Below are positions 10,596 to 17,608 of a stretch of 64,000 nucleotides of DNA, in pieces. Position numbers and translations under genes: made by a program. Source of the stretch: Limnobacter humi (GTDB taxonomy: Bacteria > Pseudomonadota > Gammaproteobacteria > Burkholderiales > Burkholderiaceae_B). The notes beneath the pieces are model-generated. The model was given only the letters and a program-made list of their open reading frames with translations, was not told the origin of the DNA and did not search any database. Each line of letters opens with the position of its first letter. Within the stretch, counting starts at the first letter, position 1. The stretch is from the NCBI RefSeq assembly GCF_024518835.1, contig NZ_JANIGO010000001.1, positions 186,001 to 250,000 of the forward strand, in the 5' to 3' direction.

Positions 10596-11408
10596 TCATT
10601 TTGAGGCTGTTTCAAAGACCTCTGGGCTGACCCCACCGAGATGGGAATGCCTTCGGGTTCGGTTGTAAAACGCTTCAATGTAATCGAAGATATCTTCCTT
10701 GGCCAGATCACGCGTTTTGTAGATACGTTTTTTGATTCGCTCCTTTTTCAAACTACTAAAAAAAGATTCGGCAACGGCGTTGTCCCAACAGTTTCCACGC
10801 CGACTCATGCTGGGCTCAAGCTGGTGGGTTTTACAGAATCGCAACCAGTCATCACTGCTGTATTGCGAGCCTTGATCTGAGTGTACAAGTACCTTTTTCT
10901 TGGGGTGTCTGCGCCACAAAGCCATCAGCAAAGCATCCAGTACAATTTCTCGATTCAAGGATGGTTTCATTGACCAGCCAACCACTTTGCGCGAATACAA
11001 ATCCACTACGACTGCTAAATAAAGCCAACCCTGCCAAGTTCGAATATAAGTAATGTCAGTGACCCAGGCTGTGTCTGGCTCATTGACTGTGAACTCACGC
11101 TCCAATCGATTCGGGGCAATGATGGAAGGCCGGCCAGCAATCGGGCGTGGTGCCTTATACCCGCGCAAAGCCTTGATCTGGTTGACTCGCATGATTTTAG
11201 CCACACGATGTTTGCCACACAACTCACCGGCTTCTGGCATGTCCTGAAACACGCGACGTGCGCCGTACACACCACGACTGGCCGAGTAAGAAGCTCGAAT
11301 CAATTCCAACAATCGGTGATCTTCAATCGCGCGGTCAGAAACAGGTTTGTGCAGCCATGCATAAAATCCAGCCCTGGCAATGCGCAGCACTCTGCACATT
11401 GTGGCCAC
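10596..11408 (-). CDS. IS3-family transposase OrfB (DDE catalytic part)
   Basis: 270 aa from the first ATG. An HTH_21 segment (residues ~25-85) precedes an rve integrase core with the DDE triad: D118 (AWVTDITYI), D178 (HSDQGSQY) and E214 (AVAESFFSSLKKE), ending in the usual RRHSHLGG. In the family the active protein is the OrfAB fusion made by -1 frameshifting. OrfB's frame is -1 relative to OrfA and open across the slippery site at 11480-11486, so the element looks functional. No internal stop is seen. Confidence 0.95.
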   Translation of the reverse strand: MATMCRVLRIARAGFYAWLHKPVSDRAIEDHRLLELIRASYSASRGVYGARRVFQDMPEAGELCGKHRVAKIMRVNQIKALRGYKAPRPIAGRPSIIAPNRLEREFTVNEPDTAWVTDITYIRTWQGWLYLAVVVDLYSRKVVGWSMKPSLNREIVLDALLMALWRRHPKKKVLVHSDQGSQYSSDDWLRFCKTHQLEPSMSRRGNCWDNAVAESFFSSLKKERIKKRIYKTRDLAKEDIFDYIEAFYNRTRRHSHLGGVSPEVFETASK

Positions 11409-11446
11409 ACGAAACTCTTGTTGGTGCTCGTTAATAAATTGGTACT

Positions 11447-11731
11447 TTACTCGGGCTGGCTTGCAAAGTACCTTGCGGCCTTTTTTAAAATATCTCGCTC
11501 CTCTTCGGTGCGCCGAAGTTGGGAGCGCAATTTCAAAATTTCACTTTTAGCTTCAAGCAACTCATTTTTTTGCTGCTCGGTCTCTGTGGGCTTTACCGCG
11601 TTGACCCACTTGTAAAGACTGTGGGACGAAACGCCAAGTCGCTCCGATACCTCAGCGATGGTGTAGCCACGGTCAATAACCTGTTTGACGGCTTCGTCTT
11701 TAAATTCTGGGGTATACCTTTGTCCACTCAT
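11447..11731 (-). CDS. IS3-family transposase OrfA (HTH protein)
   Basis: 94 aa. An HTH_Tnp_1-type N-terminus (YTPEFKDEAVKQV, then a helix-turn-helix to SHSLYKWV) is followed by a leucine-zipper-like helix (about residues 54-80), as in IS3-family OrfA. OrfA binds the terminal repeats and is fused to OrfB by programmed frameshifting. The ATG is preceded by GGAGAAAGTCATC, a good ribosome-binding site. Confidence 0.93.
   Translation of the reverse strand: MSGQRYTPEFKDEAVKQVIDRGYTIAEVSERLGVSSHSLYKWVNAVKPTETEQQKNELLEAKSEILKLRSQLRRTEEERDILKKAARYFASQPE
11480..11486 (-). promoter_or_regulatory. -1 programmed frameshift heptamer (A AAA AAG)
   Basis: Read on the minus strand in the OrfA frame, the codons TTA-AAA-AAG give the canonical slippery heptamer A_AAA_AAG. 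A -1 slip moves ribosomes into the OrfB frame, which is open here, producing the OrfAB transposase. This matches the IS3-family mechanism. Confidence 0.8.
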
Positions 11732-11750
11732 GATGACTTTCTCCTATGCT

Positions 11751-11832
11751 CAAATATTAGCCGGGAGTTGTCCACGATAGGCGGGGTAGTCCAAATATTA
11801 GCCGGGAGTTGTCCACGATAGGCGGGGTAGTC
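11751..11832. repeat. 41-bp perfect tandem duplication at the IS right end
   Basis: The unit 11751-11791 is repeated exactly at 11792-11832. Each copy contains the IS right inverted end (AGCCGGGAGTTGTCCA) plus the stretch CGATAGGCGGGGTAGTC. Two abutting IS ends suggest an insertion beside an older IS end, or a relic of an end-to-end or circle-junction intermediate. Confidence 0.85.
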
Positions 11833-12001
11833 CAAACAATACTTTTGCCACCCGAGAAACGCTGCTCAATTTCCTGCTTACTTCTTCTTCCCATTTTTTC
11901 ATTTCCATAGGCGAAAGCACCTGATGTGTAAAACTGGTACCAAACTGGTACCCAGGTACATTCAAACGCGCCCAGTCAACATAAGGGATCCGAACGTACA
12001 A
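11833..12001 (-). pseudogene. Unrecognised ORF fragment cut by the IS end
   Basis: An ATG at 12001 opens a frame of about 56 codons (beginning MYVRIPYVDWARLNVPG) that runs into the IS-end repeat at 11832 and stops within it at 11798. The host-derived part therefore looks like the N-terminus of a gene truncated by the insertion. I do not recognise the family. Its place next to the att-like tRNA scar would suit a mobile-element gene, but no integrase motif is present in the surviving part. Confidence 0.35.
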
Positions 12002-12046
12002 ATTAACACCTAGGTTATTGATATATTTACATAAAAAGTACTTTCT

Positions 12047-12083
12047 AAAACAAACTACCGCTTGAACACAGCACGTTTGTTTT
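12047..12083. repeat. Inverted repeat near the attachment scar
   Basis: AAAACAAAC (12047-12055) and GTTTGTTTT (12075-12083) form 9-nt perfect inverted arms with a 19-nt spacer, about 25 bp left of the tRNA fragment. The stem is AT-rich with no typical terminator tail. It could be a recombination arm-type site or an incidental repeat. The rest of 12002-12107 shows only AT-rich sequence. Confidence 0.4.
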
Positions 12084-12107
12084 GATTAAAAATGGAAAGT
12101 TTTTTTG

Positions 12108-12152
12108 CTTTTAATCCTTTGGTCGCAAGTTCGAATCTTGCACGACCCACCA
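12108..12152 (+). other. 3' half of tRNA-Lys(TTT): attachment-site scar of the island
   Basis: From the anticodon loop (CTTTTAA) to CCA the sequence reads as a tRNA-Lys: variable loop GGTCG, a perfect 5-bp T-stem (GCAAG/CTTGC) around TTCGAAT, acceptor 3' strand ACGACCC, discriminator A and encoded CCA. The sequence just 5' is a T-run that cannot pair with the anticodon or acceptor strands, so the 5' half is missing. A 3' tRNA duplicate followed by a terminator is the usual right border of an element integrated in a tRNA gene. An intact tRNA-Lys is expected beyond the left edge. Confidence 0.82.
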
Positions 12153-12160
12153 AGAATACA

Positions 12161-12196
12161 AAAAGCCCGAGGTTTTAAAAACCTCGGGCTTTTTTC
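12161..12196. terminator. Rho-independent terminator downstream of the tRNA-Lys scar
   Basis: AAAAGCCCGAGGTTTT pairs with AAAACCTCGGGCTTTT and is followed by T residues; the flanking A and T runs make it usable in both directions. It would have ended the original tRNA-Lys transcript and can also stop the minus-strand desaturase operon, which ends at 12229. Confidence 0.85.
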
Positions 12197-12228
12197 ATTT
12201 GTAGCCCCGCAAATCAGGGCTCATGTGA

Positions 12229-13320
12229 TCAAACAGCCAACGCTTCCTGACTCTTGCGCTTCAAGCTGGGCAAGCTGTACTTGAATGCACGGCCCACAAC
12301 CGTGGAGAACTGTTTAACAATCGATGCCTTGTTGTAATGCTGGCCATAGCGCTTGCAAATTTCCTGCACTTCAACCGACATTTCTGCATACCGGTGTGCA
12401 GGCACCTCCGGGAACAGGTGATGTTCAATTTGGTGGCTCAAGTTGCCAGACATGATGTGGAACAGCTTGCCGCCGGTCAGGTTCGATGAACCCTTCAATT
12501 GGCGCAGGTACCAATGCGCTTGCGACTCACCATCCACCACCGACTTGTCGAACACTTCCGAATCGGCTGTGAAGTGGCCGCAGAAAATAATCGTGAAGGT
12601 CCAGTAATTGCGAATGATGTTGGCCAGGAAATTACCTGCCAGCACCGGCAACAAGAAGGGGCCAGCCAACAGCGGGAAGAAGATGTAGTCCTTGGCGATT
12701 TGGCGCCAGGCTTTCTTCAAGGTTGGAATGGCGCGGTCTTTGGTTTCTTTCAGGGTTTTTTCGCCGCTGATCACTTTTTCAAGTTCAAGCGTTTGCAAAG
12801 CCAGCAGGTTTTCAAAGAAGGTGGCCAGCAAAGCCATCATGGGGATGTTGGCCAGAAAACGCGGCTCCCATTTCTGTTCCGGGAACAAGCGCAGCACGCC
12901 GTAACCGATGTCATGGTCCTCGCCCAGCACGTTGGTGAAGGTGTGGTGGCGGTAGTTGTGGCTGTAGCGCCAGTTATCAGAAGTACACCAGGTATCCCAC
13001 TCATAGGTTTGGCCCATCAGCCGCTTGTTCTGCATGAAGTCGTACTGGCCATGCATCACATTGTGGCCCAGCTCCATGTTCTCCAGAATTTTGGATACGC
13101 CCAAGGTGAGCGTGCCCAATACAAACGCTGGCGGGAAAATGCCGGCCATCAAGAGGCCACGGCCTGCGATCTCGGTGTAGCGCACGGCCTTTTCGATTTT
13201 GGTGATGTACTTGGCATCGCGTTCGCCCACATCCGCCAAATGCTTTTGGCGAATGGCTTCAATTTCGGCGCCAAACTGTTCCAGTTCAGCGGGGCTCAAT
13301 GTGCGGTCAGCTTTTCTCAT
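12229..13320 (-). CDS. desB: Membrane fatty-acid (acyl) desaturase, copy 1
   Basis: 363 aa. The three histidine boxes of membrane di-iron desaturases are present: HNVMH, HNYRHH and QIEHH (in SGNLSHQIEHHLFPEVP), with hydrophobic segments between the first two and before the third. It would introduce a double bond into acyl chains, taking electrons from the reductase encoded 30 nt upstream in the same operon. The arrangement resembles Pseudomonas DesC-DesB (acyl-CoA delta-9 desaturase with its oxidoreductase), so the symbol is by analogy. Regiospecificity cannot be read from sequence. A paralogue lies at 28601-29761. Confidence 0.88.
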   Translation of the reverse strand: MRKADRTLSPAELEQFGAEIEAIRQKHLADVGERDAKYITKIEKAVRYTEIAGRGLLMAGIFPPAFVLGTLTLGVSKILENMELGHNVMHGQYDFMQNKRLMGQTYEWDTWCTSDNWRYSHNYRHHTFTNVLGEDHDIGYGVLRLFPEQKWEPRFLANIPMMALLATFFENLLALQTLELEKVISGEKTLKETKDRAIPTLKKAWRQIAKDYIFFPLLAGPFLLPVLAGNFLANIIRNYWTFTIIFCGHFTADSEVFDKSVVDGESQAHWYLRQLKGSSNLTGGKLFHIMSGNLSHQIEHHLFPEVPAHRYAEMSVEVQEICKRYGQHYNKASIVKQFSTVVGRAFKYSLPSLKRKSQEALAV

Positions 13321-13350
13321 GATGTGCTCCGGTATTTTGAATGTTGGTTT

Positions 13351-14526
13351 TTACAGGTCCAGTGACACTGGGCCTTGGGCGGCGTTGATACACAGGCGCA
13401 AGGCTGTGTTGTTGGTGCCGCACACCGATTTGTTTTGCATGTTTTGCGTGGTGCCTGTCAGCTTTTCGCAGGAGCAGGTGTTGCAAATGCCCATGCCACA
13501 GCCGTGGGGTGGGTTGATGCCCTGCTCTTGCAAAGCCTTGAGCAAGGGTTTGTTGTTGCTCACTTCAACAATGCGATTGCTTTTGGTCAAGGTGACGGTG
13601 AAGGTTTTCACCTCCGCGTCGTCATCGATGGTGAGTGCCATCGGTGTGAACGATTCAGCGTGAAAGCTTTTGGGTGTATCGCCCAGAATGCCGCGCAGTG
13701 CATTCATGAAGCCATCAGGGCCGCAGGCATACACATCGGTGGTTTCCAGGTTGCCGGCAACGGCTGCGAATTGTTCGGCGCTGGGGCGGCCTGCCAAGTC
13801 ACCTTCCGCCAGGTTGGCACCGCTTTCCAGCAAGCGCACATAGTTGAAGTGCGCATTGGTTTTTGCTGCCAAGGTGGCGTCAAACAACACATCGGCTGGG
13901 TTGCGGGCCCAGCTCATCAACGTAACATCGGCTGGCCAGCCTTGCGCTTCCAGCTCTTCAATCAGGCTGATCATGGGTGTAATGCCGCTACCGGCTGCCA
14001 ACAGCAGCATGGTGGGACGTTGTTGGTTCAGTGTAGGCTGTGTGTGTGCAAGGGTCATGTCACCAAACACATCGCCCAGTTCAACCACGGTGCCCACGGC
14101 AAGCTGGTTCACTGCGTAGCGTGAAACCAAACCGGTTGGGGTTTGCTTGATGGTGAGGCGCACCAAACCGCTGTCGGTGGGCGCGCTGCTGAAGCTGTAA
14201 GAACGGGTGTGCACCACTTCATCAATGGTGACACTGAGGTTCACGTGTTGGCCAGCCTGGAAACCTTTGAACAAGGCATTGGGGCGCAACCACACGCTCA
14301 CCGCATCGGCGGTTTCACGGTCAATGCGCACCACTTCAGCCAGGCAACGGTCTGTAGAATGGGTGCTGCCAGCTTGCTCAAGCCAGAAATTGACGAATTC
14401 CTGACCCAGAATTTTGGACAGTCCGCGAACAACTTTGCTGGACAATTGGCTGTTGGTTCTCATGGCGTTTTCCACATTAGTGAACAGATGTGCACCAATG
14501 TAACGAAAAACCCCTGTTTTCTGCAA
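13351..14526 (-). CDS. desC: Flavin- and 2Fe-2S ferredoxin reductase partner of the desaturase, copy 1
   Basis: 391 aa. An FAD-binding domain with RSYSFSSAP, an NAD(P)-binding domain with GSGITPMISL, and a C-terminal 2Fe-2S ferredoxin domain with C-x4-C-x2-C (PHGCGMGICNTC) and a distal Cys (LRLC). It should pass electrons from NAD(P)H through FAD and 2Fe-2S to the desaturase just downstream. It is the first gene of the pair and sits behind a DesT/FabR-like palindrome at 14563. The first ~55 residues are an extension typical of the desaturase-linked group. Confidence 0.88.
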   Translation of the reverse strand: MQKTGVFRYIGAHLFTNVENAMRTNSQLSSKVVRGLSKILGQEFVNFWLEQAGSTHSTDRCLAEVVRIDRETADAVSVWLRPNALFKGFQAGQHVNLSVTIDEVVHTRSYSFSSAPTDSGLVRLTIKQTPTGLVSRYAVNQLAVGTVVELGDVFGDMTLAHTQPTLNQQRPTMLLLAAGSGITPMISLIEELEAQGWPADVTLMSWARNPADVLFDATLAAKTNAHFNYVRLLESGANLAEGDLAGRPSAEQFAAVAGNLETTDVYACGPDGFMNALRGILGDTPKSFHAESFTPMALTIDDDAEVKTFTVTLTKSNRIVEVSNNKPLLKALQEQGINPPHGCGMGICNTCSCEKLTGTTQNMQNKSVCGTNNTALRLCINAAQGPVSLDL

Positions 14527-14562
14527 GAAATTTTGCTGAAAAAACTAGAGCAAAGTGTCAGA

Positions 14563-14580
14563 AGAGTACAAATGTACACT
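14563..14580. promoter_or_regulatory. DesT/FabR-like operator upstream of the desaturase operon
   Basis: AGAGTACAAATGTACACT is an 18-bp inverted repeat with 7 of 9 pairs matching, 37 bp before the reductase start. Read from the other strand (AGTGTACA..TGTACTCT) it resembles operators of the TetR-family lipid regulators FabR and DesT, which have the outline AG-GTACA/TGTAC-CT. No such regulator gene is adjacent, so it would act in trans. Nothing else is evident in 14527-14668. Confidence 0.55.
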
Positions 14581-14668
14581 TATTTTGTTTATAAATAATT
14601 GATTTTATTGATCTTATTTTGAAGCACCTAAATTAACGAATTTAGTGAACACTTTTGCAAAAAACGAC

Positions 14669-15115
14669 TCACGGTGAGTGCGGCTCAATCTGTTTTGCTT
14701 CAAACAACACCCCATCCAACACAAACAAAAAACGGCCATCCTTAAGAAGAACCGGAGACACAAAGTCACCCCGCTGACACTTGAACTCGACCACCCTGGA
14801 ACCTTTCAACCAATCTTGTTCTGGTTCGATTCGGTATTCATCAAAAAACGTTTGGGGTAGTGTCGGCGTCGAATGTGCAGTGGGTTCGTTGCAAACCATG
14901 TCTTCAAACGCCCATTCGTTGGGCTTGAACAAGAAAGTTTGACCCACATGGGCTTGCTCATCGTCGGGGCCCATTGCTGAAATGGGTGCAGAGTCCACAA
15001 CCCGGACAACGGCCCAGTGACCTTCGAGCAAAGGTTTGGATTGCAAACACCCAGCTAGTGTGAAAATAACGTGTACAACTAGCGATGCACTGGAAAGATA
15101 GATCAACCGGTTCAT
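14669..15115 (-). CDS. Hypothetical lipoprotein
   Basis: 148 aa. The N-terminal signal ends in a lipobox LAGC, with lipidated C23. The mature part has no domain I recognise. It is a small acidic beta-rich-looking protein with two cysteines in the body (VCNEP, FKCQRG) that might form a disulfide. It stands alone between the desaturase operon and the divergent photolyase gene. Confidence 0.65.
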   Translation of the reverse strand: MNRLIYLSSASLVVHVIFTLAGCLQSKPLLEGHWAVVRVVDSAPISAMGPDDEQAHVGQTFLFKPNEWAFEDMVCNEPTAHSTPTLPQTFFDEYRIEPEQDWLKGSRVVEFKCQRGDFVSPVLLKDGRFLFVLDGVLFEAKQIEPHSP

Positions 15116-15303
15116 GACTGTAGCCTCACTTCAACTGTATAGAAAACAGTAGGGTAAAGACCCACGTATAACATGAGCGAAATGATCACCCGATGTGTAA
15201 CCTTCCGGGTTAATTGAGGGGTGAGGCTGAGCAATTGCTGCGCCAGAACATGAATTCTTTCCACGTCCATTAAAATATTCAACGCATCAACCCAAACTGC
15301 TCC

Positions 15304-16734
15304 ATGCAACTCATCTGGCACAAACGCGACCTGCGCACCGTTGACCATGTTCCCCTTCAACGCGCACTTGAACAGTCGGGCGACAGTGAGTTGCTGCCCC
15401 TCTACATTCACGAACCGGGCTGGTTGGCGCAACCCTATGTGTCGGGCAGCCACCAGCAATTTGTGCATGAATCACTGGACGACCTTCGGTTGGCCTACCG
15501 GGCAGCCGGTGGGGACTTGGCCGAAACCACAGGCGATGCGGTGGCGATTTTTGCGCGGCTACATGCACAGGCGCCCATCACCGCGATTTGGGCTTATCAG
15601 GAAGTAACAACCCTGTGGGGCTATGAACGTGACCAAACCGTGCGCCGTTGGTGCAAGCAACAGGGCATTGCCCTGCACGAGCTGCCGCAGAATGGCGTGC
15701 ATCGCGGGCGAGATGGGTATTTGAAGTACAACTTCAAGGCCTATTTGGACGACAGTGCCTATACACCGCTCACCTCCTTGAAAAAAATCCATGCCGCAAA
15801 CCCAGCGATTCAACACAGGTGGGCTTTCACACCAGGCTCACCGCTTGAGCTTGGCAATCCCCCCCATCAGCGACCTGCACTGAAATCGCCCCCTGCGCCA
15901 CAGGCCATGAAAGGCGGCATGCGGCAGGCCCATGCACTCATTGCCACATTTTTTCAGGAAAAAAACCTGTTCCGCTACCCGGGCTCGCTGTCCAACCCCA
16001 GCCTGGCTGAACACGGTTGCAGCCGCTTGAGCCCCTACCTGGCCTACGGTGTGGTGTCGGACCGTTTTGTGCTGCAGCGTTTAAACACCGTGTACGAGGC
16101 GGCGCTGCCTGGGCTAGACCGAATCAGCCAGGACAAAATCACGGGTTGTGCCAAGTTTTTTGCCGACCGCATGCATTGGCGGAGCATGTATGCGCAGGCC
16201 ATGGAAGTACACCCGCACAGCGAGGTTCAATGTGACATCGCCGGTTTTAACGGATTGCGGGAACACAGCGAAACAACCGGTTGGTTTGAGGCTTGGGCAG
16301 GCGGGCAGACCGGTGTCCCCATGGTGGATGCAGCCATGCGACAACTCAACCACACCGGCTGGATACCCATGCGCATGCGCGGCATGGTGACCTCATTTGC
16401 CCTCAATGAACTGTGGTTGCCCTGGCAACAAGTGGCGCACCACCTGGCGTGTGCTTTTGTGGATTTCGAGCCTTTTATTCATTTTTCGCAGGTGCAAATT
16501 CATGCAGGTTCATCCCGCTTGTCAGGGCCATTGATCTACGACCCCGTGAAACAACAAGCGGAACAAGACGAGCAAGGGGACTACGTGCAGCGCTGGGTCC
16601 CGGAACACCTGTCGCCAACGTACCCTGCCCCACTGGTGAATATTCATGCCGCGCGGGAGCGTGCACGCAAGCGGGTGTTTGCCATTCGAAAAGGCCAGCC
16701 CGACCCCGGCAACAGCCTCACCCCGTTGGTGTAG
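15304..16734 (+). CDS. phr: Cryptochrome/deoxyribodipyrimidine photolyase family protein
   Basis: 476 aa. The N-terminal alpha/beta domain (LIWHKRDLRTVDHVPL, residues ~3-130) and the C-terminal FAD-binding helical domain are both present, the latter with GQTGVPMVDAAMRQLNHTGWIPMRMR. The family uses reduced FAD and blue light to split pyrimidine dimers. The part after the FAD core differs from textbook CPD photolyases: the usual WQW-containing stretch reads FSQVQIHAGSS. A divergent bacterial clade with altered substrate or sensory use is therefore possible. No strong ribosome-binding site precedes the ATG. It converges with the next gene with a 17-nt overlap. Confidence 0.85.
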   Translation: MQLIWHKRDLRTVDHVPLQRALEQSGDSELLPLYIHEPGWLAQPYVSGSHQQFVHESLDDLRLAYRAAGGDLAETTGDAVAIFARLHAQAPITAIWAYQEVTTLWGYERDQTVRRWCKQQGIALHELPQNGVHRGRDGYLKYNFKAYLDDSAYTPLTSLKKIHAANPAIQHRWAFTPGSPLELGNPPHQRPALKSPPAPQAMKGGMRQAHALIATFFQEKNLFRYPGSLSNPSLAEHGCSRLSPYLAYGVVSDRFVLQRLNTVYEAALPGLDRISQDKITGCAKFFADRMHWRSMYAQAMEVHPHSEVQCDIAGFNGLREHSETTGWFEAWAGGQTGVPMVDAAMRQLNHTGWIPMRMRGMVTSFALNELWLPWQQVAHHLACAFVDFEPFIHFSQVQIHAGSSRLSGPLIYDPVKQQAEQDEQGDYVQRWVPEHLSPTYPAPLVNIHAARERARKRVFAIRKGQPDPGNSLTPLV

Positions 16735-17608
16735 TGGCCCACAGCGCTGTGCGCTCCAGCGCCGCTTGGCGATGCAAGGCTGCGGCCTGATAGCGCGGGT
16801 TGGACAACATGTTGAGGAAGGCGTATCGGCCTGGGTATTGCAACACGGCGATTTCATCCCACAGCCCAGGGGAGGGGTCACCCTCTGCGCCGATCAAGGT
16901 GAGTTTGTAACGCCCCATGGCCACCATGTTGCCACCCAAGCGGAAAATGCACTGGGCTGCCACCGCGCCATAGCGTTGGGCATAGGCTTGCTTGCCGCTC
17001 AAGGATTGATCTGCTGCCCCGTTGTAGTCCGGGTGCGCCCGAAACTTCAGCAGATTGACCATGTGAATGGGTGTGCGTTGCGGGCTGTGCCGATAGACTT
17101 CAAATTGAGACGGACTGGGGTTCACGCCACCGGCCATCATGTCCATCGGAATGGATTGACTGGCTTTGGGGGGCGGCAGGAAGCCCATCACCTTTTGAGT
17201 AAGCTGCATCGCATGGTGTGTGAAGCAGGCTGGCTGCAAGGCCACCAACGCATTCACCGCATCGGCTTGCTCCCCGAGTGCCTTCAGTGCCACACCTTGA
17301 ACCAGCGTGTGCAATGCTGCTGCGCTGGGCAGTGACCACACAGCCACGGTGTGCCACCGTGCGTCGGATTCGCCAATGAACAGCTGATCACACTGCGCGT
17401 GGCTGAGCACTGCGCCGCCCAGTTGCCGAAGTGCTTGAACGGCGGATTGCAAACCAGCAGCGGGCGATTGGCCCTGTGGCCACCGCCAGTGCCAAAGCGC
17501 ATACACACCCCGGTCTTTGGGTAGCAAGGCCAACATGGCCAGTTGCTGGGCACTGGGGGTTCGCCAATTCAACGAAGGATTCATGCTCAAAAGGGTTTGC
17601 TGCCACAC
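16718..17608 (-). CDS. DUF1330-like (dimeric alpha/beta barrel) protein
   Basis: 296 aa. The C-terminal half (~185-290; IHMVNLLKFR, YAQRYGAVAAQCIFRLGGNMVAMG, WDEIAVLQYPGRYAFLNML) has the layout of DUF1330. The N-terminal half (LRQLGGAVLSHAQCDQLFIG) looks like a diverged second copy, giving a tandem ferredoxin-like barrel. The function is unknown. The ATG at 17608 overlaps the end of the glycosidase gene by 22 nt; the ATG at 17584 is an alternative that avoids the overlap. It is the third gene of the SGNH-GH31 operon. Confidence 0.65.
   Translation of the reverse strand: MWQQTLLSMNPSLNWRTPSAQQLAMLALLPKDRGVYALWHWRWPQGQSPAAGLQSAVQALRQLGGAVLSHAQCDQLFIGESDARWHTVAVWSLPSAAALHTLVQGVALKALGEQADAVNALVALQPACFTHHAMQLTQKVMGFLPPPKASQSIPMDMMAGGVNPSPSQFEVYRHSPQRTPIHMVNLLKFRAHPDYNGAADQSLSGKQAYAQRYGAVAAQCIFRLGGNMVAMGRYKLTLIGAEGDPSPGLWDEIAVLQYPGRYAFLNMLSNPRYQAAALHRQAALERTALWATTPTG

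Larger units (their letters stand above)
10561..11815 (-). mobile_element. IS3-family insertion sequence
   Basis: A ~1.25-kb element with two overlapping-phase ORFs encoding an IS3-family transposase. Imperfect inverted ends are readable: TGGACAACCCCGGCT at 10561-10575 on the left, and the complement of TGGACAACTCCCGGCT ending at 11774 and again at 11815 on the right. The right end is duplicated as a 41-bp tandem repeat (11751-11832), so the true outer border is ambiguous. I saw no clear 3-bp target duplication. It lies between the sigma gene promoter region and the island's tRNA scar and is transcribed toward the sigma gene. Confidence 0.88.

Noticed and set aside
11751-11832. CRISPR repeats
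   Set aside because: Only two copies, directly abutting without spacers, and they contain an IS terminal inverted repeat.
11833-12001. Integrase remnant
   Set aside because: Its position is suggestive, but the short fragment shows no recombinase motif.
12108-12152. A complete tRNA-Lys gene
   Set aside because: The T-arm, anticodon loop and CCA are present, but the upstream bases cannot form the anticodon or acceptor 5' strands or a D-arm.
15112-15468. Minus-strand ORF of 118 aa at the photolyase start
   Set aside because: Most of it is antisense to the photolyase N-terminus and it has no recognisable domain.
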